Source of the DNA: Moniliella sp. 'wahieum'
Taxonomy: Eukaryota > Basidiomycota > Moniliellomycetes > Moniliellales > Moniliellaceae
Assembly: GCA_003971905.1 (NCBI GenBank)
Contig: RSEE01000011.1
Span: 434,001-498,000 of the forward strand
DNA: 64,000 bases
Direction of reading: 5' to 3'
A program made the position numbers and the translations under genes. The notes below the pieces were generated by a model. The model was not told the origin of the DNA. It saw only the letters and a list, made by a program, of their open reading frames with translations, and made no database searches. How positions within the stretch are numbered: the stretch's first letter is position 1; every line of letters begins with the position of its first letter. Below, piece by piece: positions 44,143 to 55,829 of the stretch.

Positions 44143-47100
44143 ATGTCCAAGTTCGTCAGCAGGCCATCCGACCGCGATGACTTCCAAGCCCTGACCCAGT
44201 CTCTCCTCCGCCGCGACTCGATCGAGGGCCCGAACCATGAGGCGCGCCAGTCCGGTCTCCTCCCGCCCAGCGACGAGTATTCCCGTCCTTCCAGCCTCGC
44301 CGACCCGCACTTCTCGTCCGGCCAGCTTCCACCGGCGCAACTCGGAAACGATTTGCCCCGGGCGGCCGCATCGTCGGCTGCGTCTCCCGGTCCTGCTGCG
44401 CCTGATTTGGAGGAGGACCGCCCTGCTCGGCGGGCAGGAGGATGGGCATTCGCTACCACATGCCCGGGGTACGGTGCCCTGGATAGCGACCCGGCCGGCG
44501 AAAATGCTCCCCTTCCCTCCCGCCATGGCAAGAAGGGCGTCACATTTGAGCCCGGTGTGAAAGCAGATGGGTCCGACAAGAAACGCAAGATGGGTTTGCA
44601 ACGAGAAAATTCCTTTTCCCCGACGACGTTGCTCCGCCCCGCCGGCCCACCATCCCAAAGCGGGCGGCAATGATCTCCCCTGCTGAGTATGCGCCGAGGA
44701 AACTGGGGACGTGGGACGGGTGTTTATGCCGGTCAGCTGAATGTATGTGTCTTGCTCGTGGGGAGGCACGCTGGCTCGGCCGAGCGGTACTAACGCTGTT
44801 ATGTCCATGCAGATCCTCGGTATCATTCTCTTTCTTCGCTTTGGCTTCATTATTGGCCAAGTTGGGCTGCTGGGTGCGTTTGGGTTGCTGGTGGTCAGCT
44901 ACGCAATTGATACCCTGACCGCCATGTCGCTCAATGCAATTAGCACCAACGGTCAAGTGCGTGGCGGTGGGGCGTACTACCCTCATCTCCCGCAGTCTCG
45001 GACCCGAGTTTGGCGGGAGCATTGGCCTTATCTTTTTTGCTGGTCAAGCGTTGAACGCTGCCATGACGTGCTTGGGTTTGTGGAGAGCTTGACTGATGCG
45101 TATGGCGAGTCGAGGATGTCCGATGGTCTGCCCGAGGGTCCAATCTGGCTCTTCTTCTATGGAAGCCTGTTGCTCTTGCTCTGCATGCTCGTCTGTCTTG
45201 TCGGAAGCCGGCTCTTTGCCCGCGCCACACTCGGTCTCGCTGTCTCCTCTCTGCTGCCATCCTCTCCATCCCCCTTTCCAGCATTGCCGTGCACCCCTTC
45301 CGCGACGCCGAGCGGGGCGCGTACTTTACCGGTGGTCACTGGCCACGTTGAAAGCCAACTGCTTCCCGCACTTTACCTCGGGGGCCGCCGGTCCTCGACG
45401 GGGGACAAACCCGAGAGCTGGCAGTCGGTCTTTGGCGTGCTCTTCCCTGCTGTCAATGGATCCTAGCTGGGGCCAGTATGTCTGGCGACCTGCGCAAGCC
45501 GAGCAAGTCGATCCCCAAGGGCACCAACTGGTCCTTGGTCTTCACGTTCATCATCTACCTCGGCACTTTTATCATCCTTGCCTCGACGGTGGATCGTCAA
45601 AGCTTTTACAGCGACGCTGGGATCGTGAATGACATTGCGCTCAGTCCGCAACTGATCACGTTTGGCGCATTGGCCTCGACGGCATTTTCAACCTTGATGG
45701 GCGTCTTGGCGTGTGCCAAGGTGCTCCAGGCGATCGCACGGGACAACCTGCTTCCGGTACTCAATGTCTTTGCCCAAGGCACTGAGGTCAGCGATACACC
45801 CCTACGCCATCTTGATCACTTACCTCTTTTGCCAGCTGGTCTTGGTGGTCGATTCGGTCAATGCGTTGGCGCAGCTCGTGACCATGACGACGCTGTTGAC
45901 GTTTGGTACGCTGTGCTTTGCCACGGCTGCCTTGAAGGCTGGGGGTGCGCCCAGCTTCCGGCCCTCGTTCCGGTACTGGAACATTTACACTGCCTGGGGC
46001 GGCACGCTGATCAGCTTTGGCGCCATGTTCTTCACGGATTGGTGGGCGGCGCTCGAATGCCTCGTGTTGACCTTTGGCTTGTTTGTTGCGGTGCACATCT
46101 ATGCGCCGCCCAAACCGTGGGGCGACGTGACGCGCAACTTGAACTACTACATCTCGCGTCGTCAGATGCTGCGGATCGATGAGCGGAAAGGCCATGTCAA
46201 GTATTGGCGTCCGCAAGTGCTGCTGTTGGCCAACAATCCCCGCACCGAATGGAACACGATCATCTTCTGCAACGCCCTCAAAAAAGGTTCCCTCTACGTC
46301 TTGGGCCACGTGCTCAAGGGCGACTTTGCCGAATGCCTGTCCGAGCTGAAACAGCAAAACGTATCGTGGCTCAAGCTGATTGACTTGACGGGCATCAAGT
46401 CGTTTGTCGACATTGTCATTGCGCGTGACGAGCGCGAGGGAGCACGCAACTTGATTCTATCCTGTGGCTTGGGCGGGATGCGACCCAACATTGTTGTGAT
46501 GGGCTTTCCGTCGCACATGCAGTTCCCACTCCGGATGATCCACGGCAAAAATCCTTGGTCGCCGGGTCGGACGAGAGCGAGATTACGATCCGCGGGATGG
46601 CGAGCCCGACCGAGGAAAGTGAGGAAGAGAATCCGCAAGGCTACATGACTTTGGACGTGGAAGAGCTGCCGACGGACCAGGCGCGACGCGAAACCCCCAT
46701 TCGAGCCCAAGCGTTTGTTGGCATCATGGAGGACACGTTGGCGCTCAACAAGAGTTTTGCCATTGCCTATGGCTTTTCGCACCTGGACACATCGGTCACC
46801 CAAGCGCTTCATCCGACCCATGGTGCCGGCTCCTGGTTCTCCTCGTCCCCCTCGCACAGTGGGGGAGAAGAAGTACCTCGACTTGTGGCCGGTGCAGATT
46901 GCCAGTACGGAACCTGGGAACGATCAGTCGCGCACCTGGGACAGTTACACCATGGTCTTGCATTTGGGCACGATCTTGAGCATGACCGGTGCCTGGAAGC
47001 GGCATCAGTTACGGGTGAATGTGTTTGTCGAGGTGCCTGAGCAAGTGGAGGAAGAACGGGTCGGATCCAGAGTTTGCTGGACAATTTGCGTGTCCGGGCG

Positions 47101-48284
47101 GAGCTCCGATGTTTTGTCTGCGCACGGCCCAGGTGAATGCGTACGAGGCGATCGTGTTGGGTCACAGAGCGTCGGAGCGGATCGAACGGGCGTTGGAGTT
47201 GGATCCGTGGTGGGAGACGTTGAAGGAACTGCGCAAGGAAGATGCCCGGCGCTCGACGTGCCCAAGCGGCGCTTTCGAAAAAACGCGTGTCTACGACGGA
47301 CCGGACGAGCAGCCCAGCACGCCGTACGCGCAAACAACAAAATCTGTTCGGCTTCACCCTCCCGCCCGAGCATATGGCTTACTTTAAACGCAACATCCAA
47401 ATTGGCCTCGCCCACCCCAAGGCGCGCCCCGTCTGTCCACCAGCTCCGACGCCGACTCCTCCAGCTCGGGAAGCGAGTCGGATCGGACAGCGACCTGAGC
47501 GACGAGCTCTACCACCTCTTCGACCCGGACCAATGGGGCAGTAGTGGCAGCCCCGCTCCCAGTCCCAGATTGCCGCCCCTGGCGGGGGAATTACGACCGG
47601 CCGATCGAGTACGTTCGATACTAATACTACGCGCAAACGCCACAAGGCCGGTCGCAGAGCATGTCCGCTTCCCTGGCCCGAAGGGTGCATACGGTGGAGG
47701 AGCCGCGGGCGCGGGCCCGGCCCTCGTTTCCTCCGCGTTCATCGTCCCGCTCGAGTCTGAGGCGGACCAGGACGGGGACGCGACGATGCGCGGGACGGGG
47801 CCAAGCGTGCGGTCCTCGTTTTCCTCTTCGTCCTCTGCGTCTGGGACTGCGGTGCATACGCGCGGAGGGGACAAGCAGGCTGGAGCGAGGGGGAGCAGGG
47901 GGCGGGGAGGTGGACGTGGAGGCGCAAGCGAGCGAGGCCGGATCGGGAGCGGGGACGGGCGGTCGTCTTCGCGGGCTGCGCTCTCGCAACATGCGCTACG
48001 GATCTCCCACGCCAGACGCGGCGGGCCTCCGCTCATCTCGTTCAACGACTTGCCCAACAAGGCGCAGTATCTGATTCTCACGAGCTCATCCGCACCCCAC
48101 TCGTCGGTGGCGGGGGGGACGAGTGTGGTGCTGACGGCGCTGCCCGCCCAGGCGAGGCGGGGGACGGCGGAGGACGAGCTGCGGTCGCTGCGGTACCTCA
48201 AGCTGCTGCACACGCTGTTTGGGCGGGGGGGGCCGCCGGTGCTGGGGGTGCATGCCAAGACGATGACAATGACAATGACGCGTA
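44143..48284 (+). CDS. SLC12-family cation-chloride cotransporter (VHC1-like)
   Basis: Fungal members (yeast Vhc1) move K+ and Cl- at the vacuolar membrane. From the ATG at 44143 a Ser/Pro-rich cytosolic N-terminus (MSKFVSRPSDRDDFQALTQS) leads to APRKLGTWDGVFMPV. After an intron (donor GTATGT near 44733, acceptor TGCAG near 44814) comes ILGIILFLRFGFIIGQVGLL, the first membrane helix, as in all cation-chloride cotransporters. MSGDLRKPSKSIPKGTNWSL is the family signature. Later helices include YAILITYLFCQLVLVVDSVN and WNIYTAWGGTLISFGAMFFT. The C-terminal domain has YYISRRQMLRIDERKGHVKY-WRPQVLLLANNP and ends ISFNDLPNKAQYLIL, then PPVLGVHAKTMTMTMT. The stop is taken as TAG at 48282, one base out of the open frame. 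At least five frame changes cut this gene (for example near 44985, 45295, 45800, 46560 and 47090), all in plausible protein. Confidence 0.92.
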
Positions 48285-49353
48285 GCCCCACGCGGGCAGC
48301 GCAGACATGGACAGCCGCCAAAAGCGCAATTCCAAGTCGCTGCTTATTCGGCAGCCGATCCCCCAACCGTAGTATGTGCGCCGGCATGCATGCAGCCGCG
48401 CCTTAATTCCGCCCGCCCCCACCGGGGCGCTGGGCCCGGCCCGCAGCCCATCGGAATTGTTTGTGGGGGCGCGGGGCAGCGCAAGCGCAGTGTGGGGGGG
48501 CGGTGTCGGTTGACGTGTGATGCATGACGCCGGGGGTTTGATTGGCCGCGGCGGAATGCGGGGGAGGGTGATGCGTGCGATGTGATGGATGGGTGATGTC
48601 GGCTGGCGGCGCTGGGCGGGTGGGGTGGGGTCGGGTGGGCTCAGGGTGCAGCGGCAGGAGGCGTTGGGCGTCTGGGGCTTTTGGCTTGGGCTGCTTGCCC
48701 CGCTGGACAGAATTCCATCTGGGTTGGGACGCAGCGCGGCGTGGAGCGCTGCCAGTGCGGGGCCACTGCGTCCTGGCTGGGCCACCGCCCGTGCACCGTG
48801 CCTGCCCTCCCACACGCCCACTCCTGCGCCGTCTCAGCGGCGTGTCTGCAGTCCTGTGCCTGCCTCCCGCATCCCTCGGTCGGTCGGTCGGTCGGTCGGT
48901 CGCCATCGTCCTCACGTACACATGCGACACGCTGTCCCAGGGTGCGCACACCCCCCAGCCACCCCGCCAGTCCCACAGCGCCGGGGCCGGAGAGGCTGGG
49001 CGCCCATCCCCACCCACGCTGGCCCTCTGCCGCGTCACCCGTCGCCACGGCCACGCTGCTCATCGATCAGACCCATCCTCCAGTATGCGTCATCGTAGTC
49101 ATCCATCATCCATCACCTATTCCATATCACTCATCCATCACCCCATCCATCCGCCTCACCGCTCGCCCCCCCTCACGCATCCATCAGCCATGCATCAGCG
49201 TCAACTCCCTGCGCAGCGCTTGCCACCTCCCCACTCCCCCCCCTGCTTGCTCCAACTCGCCGCCACCATCGCCACCGCCGCCACCATCGCCACCACCCCA
49301 CCTCATCCACCCTCCCCTCCCCCTCTCCCGTCCTCCTTGCTAGCCCTGTCGCC
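48285..49353. promoter_or_regulatory. GC-rich spacer and upstream region of the zinc-cluster gene
   Basis: Long overlapping frames on both strands are low-complexity and not supported. A CGGT tetramer array lies at 48877-48902. Before the ATG at 49354 the DNA is rich in CATCCAT and CCACCATCGCCACC words, that is, a pyrimidine-rich leader. Confidence 0.4.
48877..48902. repeat. CGGT tetramer microsatellite
   Basis: Six perfect tandem copies of CGGT in spacer DNA. Confidence 0.9.
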
Positions 49354-52300
49354 ATGTGGTCCTCCTCCGCAGACCTGCACGGCAAGCCCACCCCAAACGA
49401 CGCCCCCCCTTTCTTCCCCGGCCCCGCCCCGCCCGAACTGGGCGCTACCGACTTTGCCCTCGACTTTCTTGGCATGCTCCCACCCGAGCAGCTTCCCCAG
49501 CAGCCCTCCGTCCCTTCCGCCCCTCCCGCGCCCCTGCCCCTTCTCGACCCTGCCGTCGCCGCTCCATCACAAAACGGGCACGATGCACTCTTCCTCCCCA
49601 GTCCCCGCTTAACCTCCACGCCCTCTCCTCCGCCCACTCCTTCCCCCAGGAGGTGCCCACCTTTGGCAACCCCTTTGCCCCTGACGTGGGATCCGACCTG
49701 CTCAACGGCACATGGACCAACCAGTGGCTTGAGCAACATACCGCCCACCCATCCGCCCACGCTGCCGAGTTCCGACCCAATGCGAGCCCGGCACCACCTC
49801 GGCGCCCTCCTTGCCAGCCCCTTCTCTCCCCTCGACCGCCTCAGTGTCGGGACCGTCCCACCTGTCCGTTCCCTCTATCGGCTCTGGCTCAGAAACGTCA
49901 CCTCAACTCGAGCCATTGGCACCCCACAGTGCTGTCCCTCCTCCCATGCACCACAATCCCTCGACAGCCACGTCCCTCTCTGATGCCTTTCCTGCCCCCC
50001 CCCTCCGGCACCACGGGCACGCTTAAGGCGGTCAAGAGCAAGGCCGGCAAGAGCCGACAGGCCGACGACAGAACTCGTCGTGCGATGCGTGCCGTGCGAG
50101 CAAGAAAGGGTGCGACCTGCAAATGTCGGTTACTTTTTCGGATATTGGTGTGACGGGCAAGCCAGTGGTCGGGTGCTCGACGTGTCGCCGCCGCGGAATT
50201 GAGTGCACAACCCACGAAGTGTTTATGATCAAGGCAGCAACCAGTTTCCACAATACGCAGAATGCTCCACCCAGCGGAAGGAAACTGTCGGCCGCCTCGT
50301 CGGGGAGGAAGCTGTCGTCGGACACGGTGAATGTTCCCTCAAAACGAGTCCGACCGGAGCCGACTCCACCAGACGAGTCTGGATGGTCGTCCACTCTCCT
50401 CTCTGGTCCAAGGAGAGGTGCAGGAGAAGGAGAAGGAGGAACGGAAGCAAGCTCTGTTACCGCATCGCGCCATGCAGGGAGAAACGTGGGATGCCGCCCA
50501 GGCAATGCGCTTGCTGGACGAACTGGAGTCCCTTGCGGCCATTCCAGGCACCACACGCACCATTTCTTCCATCAACCGGGGGCCATGATGGCGACACTGG
50601 TATCCCGTACTCTCTGCTTGTATGCCTCGATTATGGAGGGACCCATGACGTTGTGGCTCTCGCACGAATGCTCCTATGTCAAACCTGTCTTTGTTGCAGA
50701 GGAGATGGAGCGCCGTCTCACCCTCGAAGCACCGAGGGAGCGTTCTTCCTTTGGTTCCGGATCAGGCCGCTTCCAGACGCTTGATGAGTTGATTCCTGCC
50801 GAAGATGAGACGGGCAAGTTGTTGAACGTTCTGCAGGACAGCAAGGCCAGTTGGTCCGAGTGGACTTCTTCCGGTTCCGACTTCGGGATCGGTCTGGCCG
50901 ACAAACAAGGGTACAACTCCTCCTCCTCCGCAGCCCAACCTAACTTGTTTTTGGTTTCCGTCCTGCTTGATGCTGCGTTTGACACGTCCATTGATCCTTC
51001 TCAGGCGGGCAAGCCAAAGACGGCATGGACCCAGCGGGCGCATAGACGGTCTTGGGTACGTCTTTCCCTTGTAGGAACGCTCTCCACTAACTCACGATCC
51101 CTCTTCCGTTCCGATTTCAGGACGAAATCAACGAAGCTATCAAGGCTGTTCTCACTGCGTTTGGGGCCCAGTATCTCACCAGTGCTACGATGCCCCTACG
51201 CGTGCGGGTGCCAAACCCCTCCATCTGCTCGCCCAACGGGCTACGTGGAAGCATGCACGCGATCTCCTTTTCCCGTTGGCGACGGTGCCTTCGTTCCGGG
51301 TCGCGTATGGCCTGCTACTCTTTTCTATCATCCCTCCTCCCTTTAATGCCAGCGTAGCCTCTGTGGCAGTGTCGATCCACTTTCGCCCCGTCCGTCGGAC
51401 GATGAGGAAGCCGAATACATGGCGGAGCGTGCCGCGCGGGAATGCCGATTCGCCGCGACAAGTGGCGTGCGACAGATGGAAGAACTGGTGTGCGGGCACG
51501 CAAACTTGCCCGCCAGACGGAACACCATCGCCAAGCAGCCGAGGCACATCTTCGTGCTGTCTCGCCCGATTGGGCGCGGCGCAGACCTTCTCTGCCCCCG
51601 CCCGAGCTACCTCCGGTATCGCCGTCGCTGATCCAACCCTGTTGGGCCTGTTGGAGACGCTGGCGTGGGCCACCCTAATCTTTGACAATAGCCACTCCAT
51701 CTCGTGGCGCGTCAGCTCCACATGTCCTCGTCCTTTGCCGAGGAATGCATTGATGCCGCAGCGCGCTTCCAAGGGCTGGAGTACTACAACACGCATGCGC
51801 CACAGCTGCAGCACGTGCATGCCGCCATTGCTTCTTCGGGCGGGGAAGGGTTGGAGGAAGTGGGGGCCGACCGGCCGTCCAGTCCCCGCCCGACGGAACA
51901 GTGGCACCAAGCTTCGTTGGCTTTGGCGCGGGCCAAGGCCGTTGCACCTCGTGGCGGAGACGACCTTATGCTCTCCTACACTGGGCCAACGCGCTCAAGA
52001 TCTATTTGTGGCGCCAAGTATCGGTATTGCAAGAGGCGGTGGATGCCGGCATCCCGCATCCGGCGGCAACCCGCGCAGCGGCTGTGTTGGCTATAGACAT
52101 TGTCCGACGGCACTACGGCACGTTTGGATCGCTGGTCCAAGCGTGTACGCAGGCGTATGCGCTGTTGGACACGGATGCGCAGATGATGCTGTACTATTTG
52201 GTGCTGCACTCAACCTTGGGCACGTTCCACCTGTTGGATGTGCTGAGGAACTAAAATCAATCCGACCAGAGATGGATTTGATGAGTGCAGCCGAGAGGGT

Positions 52301-52860
52301 GGCGACGATCCAAGTGTCTACCGGCTTTGTCGCCGACATTTCCACCGCGATGCGGCGCTTGACACGCGAGTCGGCGACGCAATCTTCAGGCTTGGCGCCA
52401 ACGATTGGGCACCCGCTCGCACCGCACTTATACACCGTCCGAGGCACCTCGGATCTGGAACCACCCGCTGCTCGATATGGCGTTTGATGCGTTCTTGCAC
52501 GCCTCGGTCTTTTCCGCCCGGGTCTGGGCCGAACAACTGTCCATCCCATCGTACCTGACCCCGGCTGGGGCCAGCCTCCGCAGCCGAGGCGAACCGGCCT
52601 TGGCGCAACTCAGCGTTCCCCGGAACGAGGCGATGGCGACGCGCACGCGCCTGCTGGCGTGCGCAGGGGCGCTGCAGGACTTGACGCGCCACTTGCCCTC
52701 GCTCTTATCGTGGCGGAATGCGACGCGGGTGAAGGACGTGCAGGAGGAGGTGGCGCGGTTGGAAGCCGTGTGGGATCAGTTGACACATACTACCCCCCGC
52801 GTCGGCACCAGCCGTGCTCCGTCGCCCCATTTGCCCGAGCCGCCGGTTTCGGTGTGGTAG
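49354..52860 (+). CDS. Zn2Cys6 zinc-cluster transcription factor
   Basis: From the ATG at 49354 (MWSSSADLHGKPTPNDAPPF) a Pro-rich activation-type leader runs about 200 residues. The zinc cluster then reads SCDACRASKKGCDLQM (about 50075-50125) with the second half GCSTCRRRGIEC about 20 residues later (50172-50207). This is CX2CX6C ... CX2CX6C with an unusually long middle loop. Downstream, helical blocks match the layout of fungal regulators: PMTLWLSHECSYVKPVFVAE, LVSVLLDAAFDTSIDPS, EINEAIKAVLTAFGAQYL, LLETLAWATLIFDNSHSISW, ALLHWANALKIYLWRQVSVL-QEAVDAG, AAVLAIDIVRRHYGTFGSLV and YYLVLHSTLGTFHLLDVL. The last exon gives NHPLLDMAFDAFLHASVFSA through VSVW, stop at 52858. An intron is likely at 51057-51120. 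Many frame changes occur, probably both introns and sequence errors. The inducer is unknown. Confidence 0.78.
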
Positions 52861-53080
52861 CGGCAGGGGTCGCATGTTGAGGAAGAGGATGTGCTTGTAC
52901 TTTTTGTTGTTGTTTGTGTCTTTTTATCGATCTTGGCGTATAGATGTTCTTATCTCAAAGGGGTAATGTATGAAGCGGTCATCGGCACTTGGTGAGATGG
53001 AAGGTAGTGTCGTGCACCTGGAGGTAAATAGCGATGGCTGCTATGGGTGAACTCCTCCTCATGCTTCGGCAACGCATCCA
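52861..53080. other. 3' flank of the zinc-cluster gene
   Basis: T-rich sequence (CTTTTTGTTGTTGTTTGTGTC, about 52900) fits a 3' untranslated region. Nothing else was seen before the tRNA gene. Confidence 0.4.
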
Positions 53081-53167
53081 GGATCCTTAGCTCAGTGGCA
53101 GAGTGTTACTTTCCGGCTTCTTTCGAGAGTAATGGTAATGGTCGTCGGTTCGACCCCGGCAGGATTC
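53081..53167 (+). tRNA. tRNA-Gly (anticodon TCC) with an 18-base intron
   Basis: The cloverleaf folds by eye. The acceptor stem is GGATCCT (53081-53087) with AGGATTC (53161-53167). The D arm GCTC-AGTGGCA-GAGT starts at 53090. The anticodon stem is GTTAC (53105-53109) with GTAAT (53135-53139), the variable loop GGTC, and the T arm GTCGG-TTCGACC-CCGGC. The loop begins TTTCCG, placing anticodon TCC at 53112-53114. The extra bases 53116-53133 are best read as an intron one base 3' of the anticodon, the standard eukaryotic position. An alternative pairing (TTACT with AGTAA) would give anticodon CCG and a ten-base intron but needs an eleven-base variable loop, so I prefer Gly. Confidence 0.82.
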
Positions 53168-53526
53168 GCTTTCTTTTGGGGCGACCGATAAGCCGCCCGG
53201 CGGAACTCATTTTTCTCCGCGGCGGAAGATGAGGCTGGCGGAATTAGTGATGGCGTGGACTGACAGGGAAGGTGCCAGAAACGGGAGGGCGCACGGGGAG
53301 GCACGTGGGCAGTGTCTGGTTATCGCGGGGCGCTGCTGCCGGTGGCTGGCCGAGTGGTTGGCGCCAGCGCAGGCAGGGGAGCTGTAATGAAACGTCACCT
53401 GCTCCCACGCTGCGTTCAGTTTGGCTTTGCCACTGGGGCGCTCGCCGCCGTCTCCGCCCAACGCCCACCACCACCACCTCCCCAACCCTCGCCCCGCTGC
53501 TCCTCCGCCCAACGATGCTCGCTGTC
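53168..53526. other. Short GC-rich spacer
   Basis: Upstream region of the EDC1-like gene; open frames on both strands are low-complexity. Nothing else supported. Confidence 0.35.
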
Positions 53527-54732
53527 ATGTCTGCCCCTCCCCCCGCACTGCCCGCCAACCACAGGACGACCTGTGGGACATGCCCACCACCGGCACCCCC
53601 ACCGCCGCCGCCAGCAAGAAGAAGAGGAGCAAGCGCACACCGCCGCCGCCTCCAGCCCCGCCTTGACCTGGCAGCAGCAGCTGCTTGCCGCCTCGCCATC
53701 GCCCTCCCCCTCGCCCTCCCCGTCGCCCTCCATTGCACACTCCCTCACACCCAGCAAGAAGAGTGCCAAGAAACGTTCGGCCCTGGCCTCGGCACCCGTA
53801 TCGAGCTCTGCTCCCACATCCACCACCGATCTGACCTGGCAGCAGGCCCTCTTCCCCCCCAGCACTCCCACCAACACCGTGCCTCACCCGCAACCCCGGA
53901 AGAACAAGAAGAAGTCGGCAGCATCCACACCAGCTGTCCCAGTTCCGGCTACCACGCCGATCGCTGACGGGGAAAAGTCGTACGCAGGGCCTTCGTTCCA
54001 CATGTCTCCCTGCCCAGGCCTTGCCGGCACCTAAGTTCAAGCCTAGCACTTCCAACCTCCGTGGCTCGCCCGAATCCCCTGCACCGGCTGTGCCGGCATT
54101 GAGTAGCGACACTTCTTCCTCCAGTGCCGATGCCTCATCCCCCATCGCCATTCCTGCCGCTTCCTCACACCCCTCTGCTGCCCTCAACTCCCTTCCCTCG
54201 GACGCATGACCAAGGTCTCTCCCACTGTGCCTGCCCCGCCTGCAATGGGCCTGCCCCTAAGCAGTGCGCCCCACTCTGCGCCCGTTACTACCTTCTCTCC
54301 GCCAGCCCACATCCCGTTCCCTGTGCACCCTCCTCCCCACCATGCCAACGGGTACATGTATCCGCCTTACCCGCCCCACATGCCCCCCATCCGCATCCGC
54401 ATGCACACTCGGTCGCGCATCCTCCTCCGCATCCCCGTGGTCACTCGCATCCCTATCCGCCCGCACAGGCCCCCTCACGGACGTACCCTGAGCCTTGCCA
54501 CCCTCTTCCCGAACCACACCTTTGGTTCGGAATCAACGCCCCCTACGGGCGGTACGCCCCCCGCCCCAAGCCCACCTGCACCGAGTTTGGCGCCCCTTGC
54601 CCCCCCCCCGCCCCCGCGCCGGCCACCACGACGCACTACACCGCGCCTGCGCCGACCCCGAGTGCGGCCCCGCCCCCGCCGCCTGGTGCCCCTCAGACGA
54701 TCGAGACCCTTCTTGCTAAACTCATGGTCTGA
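53527..54732 (+). CDS. EDC1/PNRC-like mRNA decapping activator
   Basis: Proteins of this type bind Dcp1 through a proline-rich region and stimulate Dcp2 to remove the mRNA cap in the cytoplasm. The short motif YAGPSFHMSP (about 53980-54011), followed in the next frame by LPAPKF, matches the Y-A-G-P-x-F-x-x-S-P-x(4-5)-L-P-x-P-x-F signature of yeast Edc1/Edc2 and animal PNRC. The rest is disordered: a start MSAPPPALPANH, DDLWDMPTTGTPT, KKKRSKRT, two LTWQQ segments (LTWQQQLLAAS and LTWQQALFPPS), Ser/Pro-rich linkers, a His/Pro-rich stretch, and the C-terminus QTIETLLAKLMV, stop at 54730. Several one-base frame changes occur, including one inside the motif. The assignment rests on the motif and composition, so the orthology is likely but not proven. 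Confidence 0.68.
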
Positions 54733-55829
54733 ACTTTTGTACACTTTTGTACTACCGTGTCTGCTCCGTGTCTGCTTGTTCCGCTCTCCGCCTTGTACAT
54801 CCCCCGTGTACTTCTACCTCCCTTGGTCTGCCTAGGTTCTTCTGTGACCTAGGCACGGGATTACTGTCCCTCGTTTCGTTCCTTGGGAGGGCTTGGATTC
54901 TTGTCTCGTGCCCCGCCCCGTTCGCGATGCTGTGCCTGTGGCAGCTTGCTCGGGTGCCTTCCTCCCTTCCATTCAAGTGGGGGGGGGGAGGGCGTAGGAC
55001 GTCGAACTCCGGCGCTCACTCCTCGTCGGATTCGGGTCCTACTTTTTCTCGTTCTCCTTGCTTGCTCCCCTCCTCTCCTTTGCCCCCTCCTACCTTCTCG
55101 CTACCCTCCTCCCCTCCCTCGTTTCTTTCTTGCCTCTCTCTCCCCTGCTTCCCACACCCCTTTTCTACTGCCATTTCGCGTCCCCCCCGCGCTTACACAC
55201 GTCGTGCCTCCGTTTCTTGTTGGGACTAGGGCCGTGCTGTGGGTGGTTGCGACCTGCGTGGTGAACCCGACCGGATTATTGCCCGCCTTACCTTTTTTCC
55301 CTGCCTTTCCCTGCCTCCCGATTTCTTCCAGTGCCGTTTGTGCCTGTACCTTCAAATGCCCATCTCCTTCCCCTGTATGTTCCGATGTGTAGAGAGGATC
55401 TGAGGTTTGGGTGTGGGGGATCAACTGGGCAGCTCAGGCCAAGACCTGAAGAGGGTATCGTCGTTTTAGAGGCGAAACGGGGGGGTTGGCTATTTCTGTA
55501 TTTTGCTTGTGGGAACTGAGTTGTGCGCAGGCAGTGGGTTTCGTCTCGGTGTAACATGTAACCTTTTCAAGTGAGTGCAACCCCGGAAGTAGGAAGAGTA
55601 TAGAGGCCAGTTGGGGAAAGAAGCATGTGGGGCCGGGACCGAGAGAAAGGTGGGGGAGGCGAGAGGCGGAATGGGACTCTACGTTGCCTGGCCTTAGCGC
55701 TCACCCACCGTTGAATAAGAACCCCACAGCAGGCGGAATTGCGAGCGAGCGGCCACCGAGCCAGGTGGGCTGGCTCCCCCTTTTCTCCTCGGCTGCCCCG
55801 CCACCGCCACCCCCCTCTGGCGCGTTTCG
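54733..55829. other. Spacer without a supported gene
   Basis: Pyrimidine-rich, with CTTTTGTACACTTTTGTAC just after the upstream stop. Open frames (54747-55229, 54883-55392) have no recognised features. It holds the EDC1-like 3' end and the promoter of the following gene. Confidence 0.4.

Noticed and set aside
48198-49780. Long overlapping frames (300 codons and more) in the GC-rich spacer before the zinc-cluster gene
   Set aside because: Low-complexity Pro/Ser/Arg content in several frames at once and no family resemblance; only the frame from 49354 connects to a recognised domain.
53105-53125. tRNA-Arg(CCG) reading of the tRNA at 53.1 kb
   Set aside because: It requires an eleven-base variable loop; the Gly(TCC) fold gives a normal four-base variable loop and a standard intron position.
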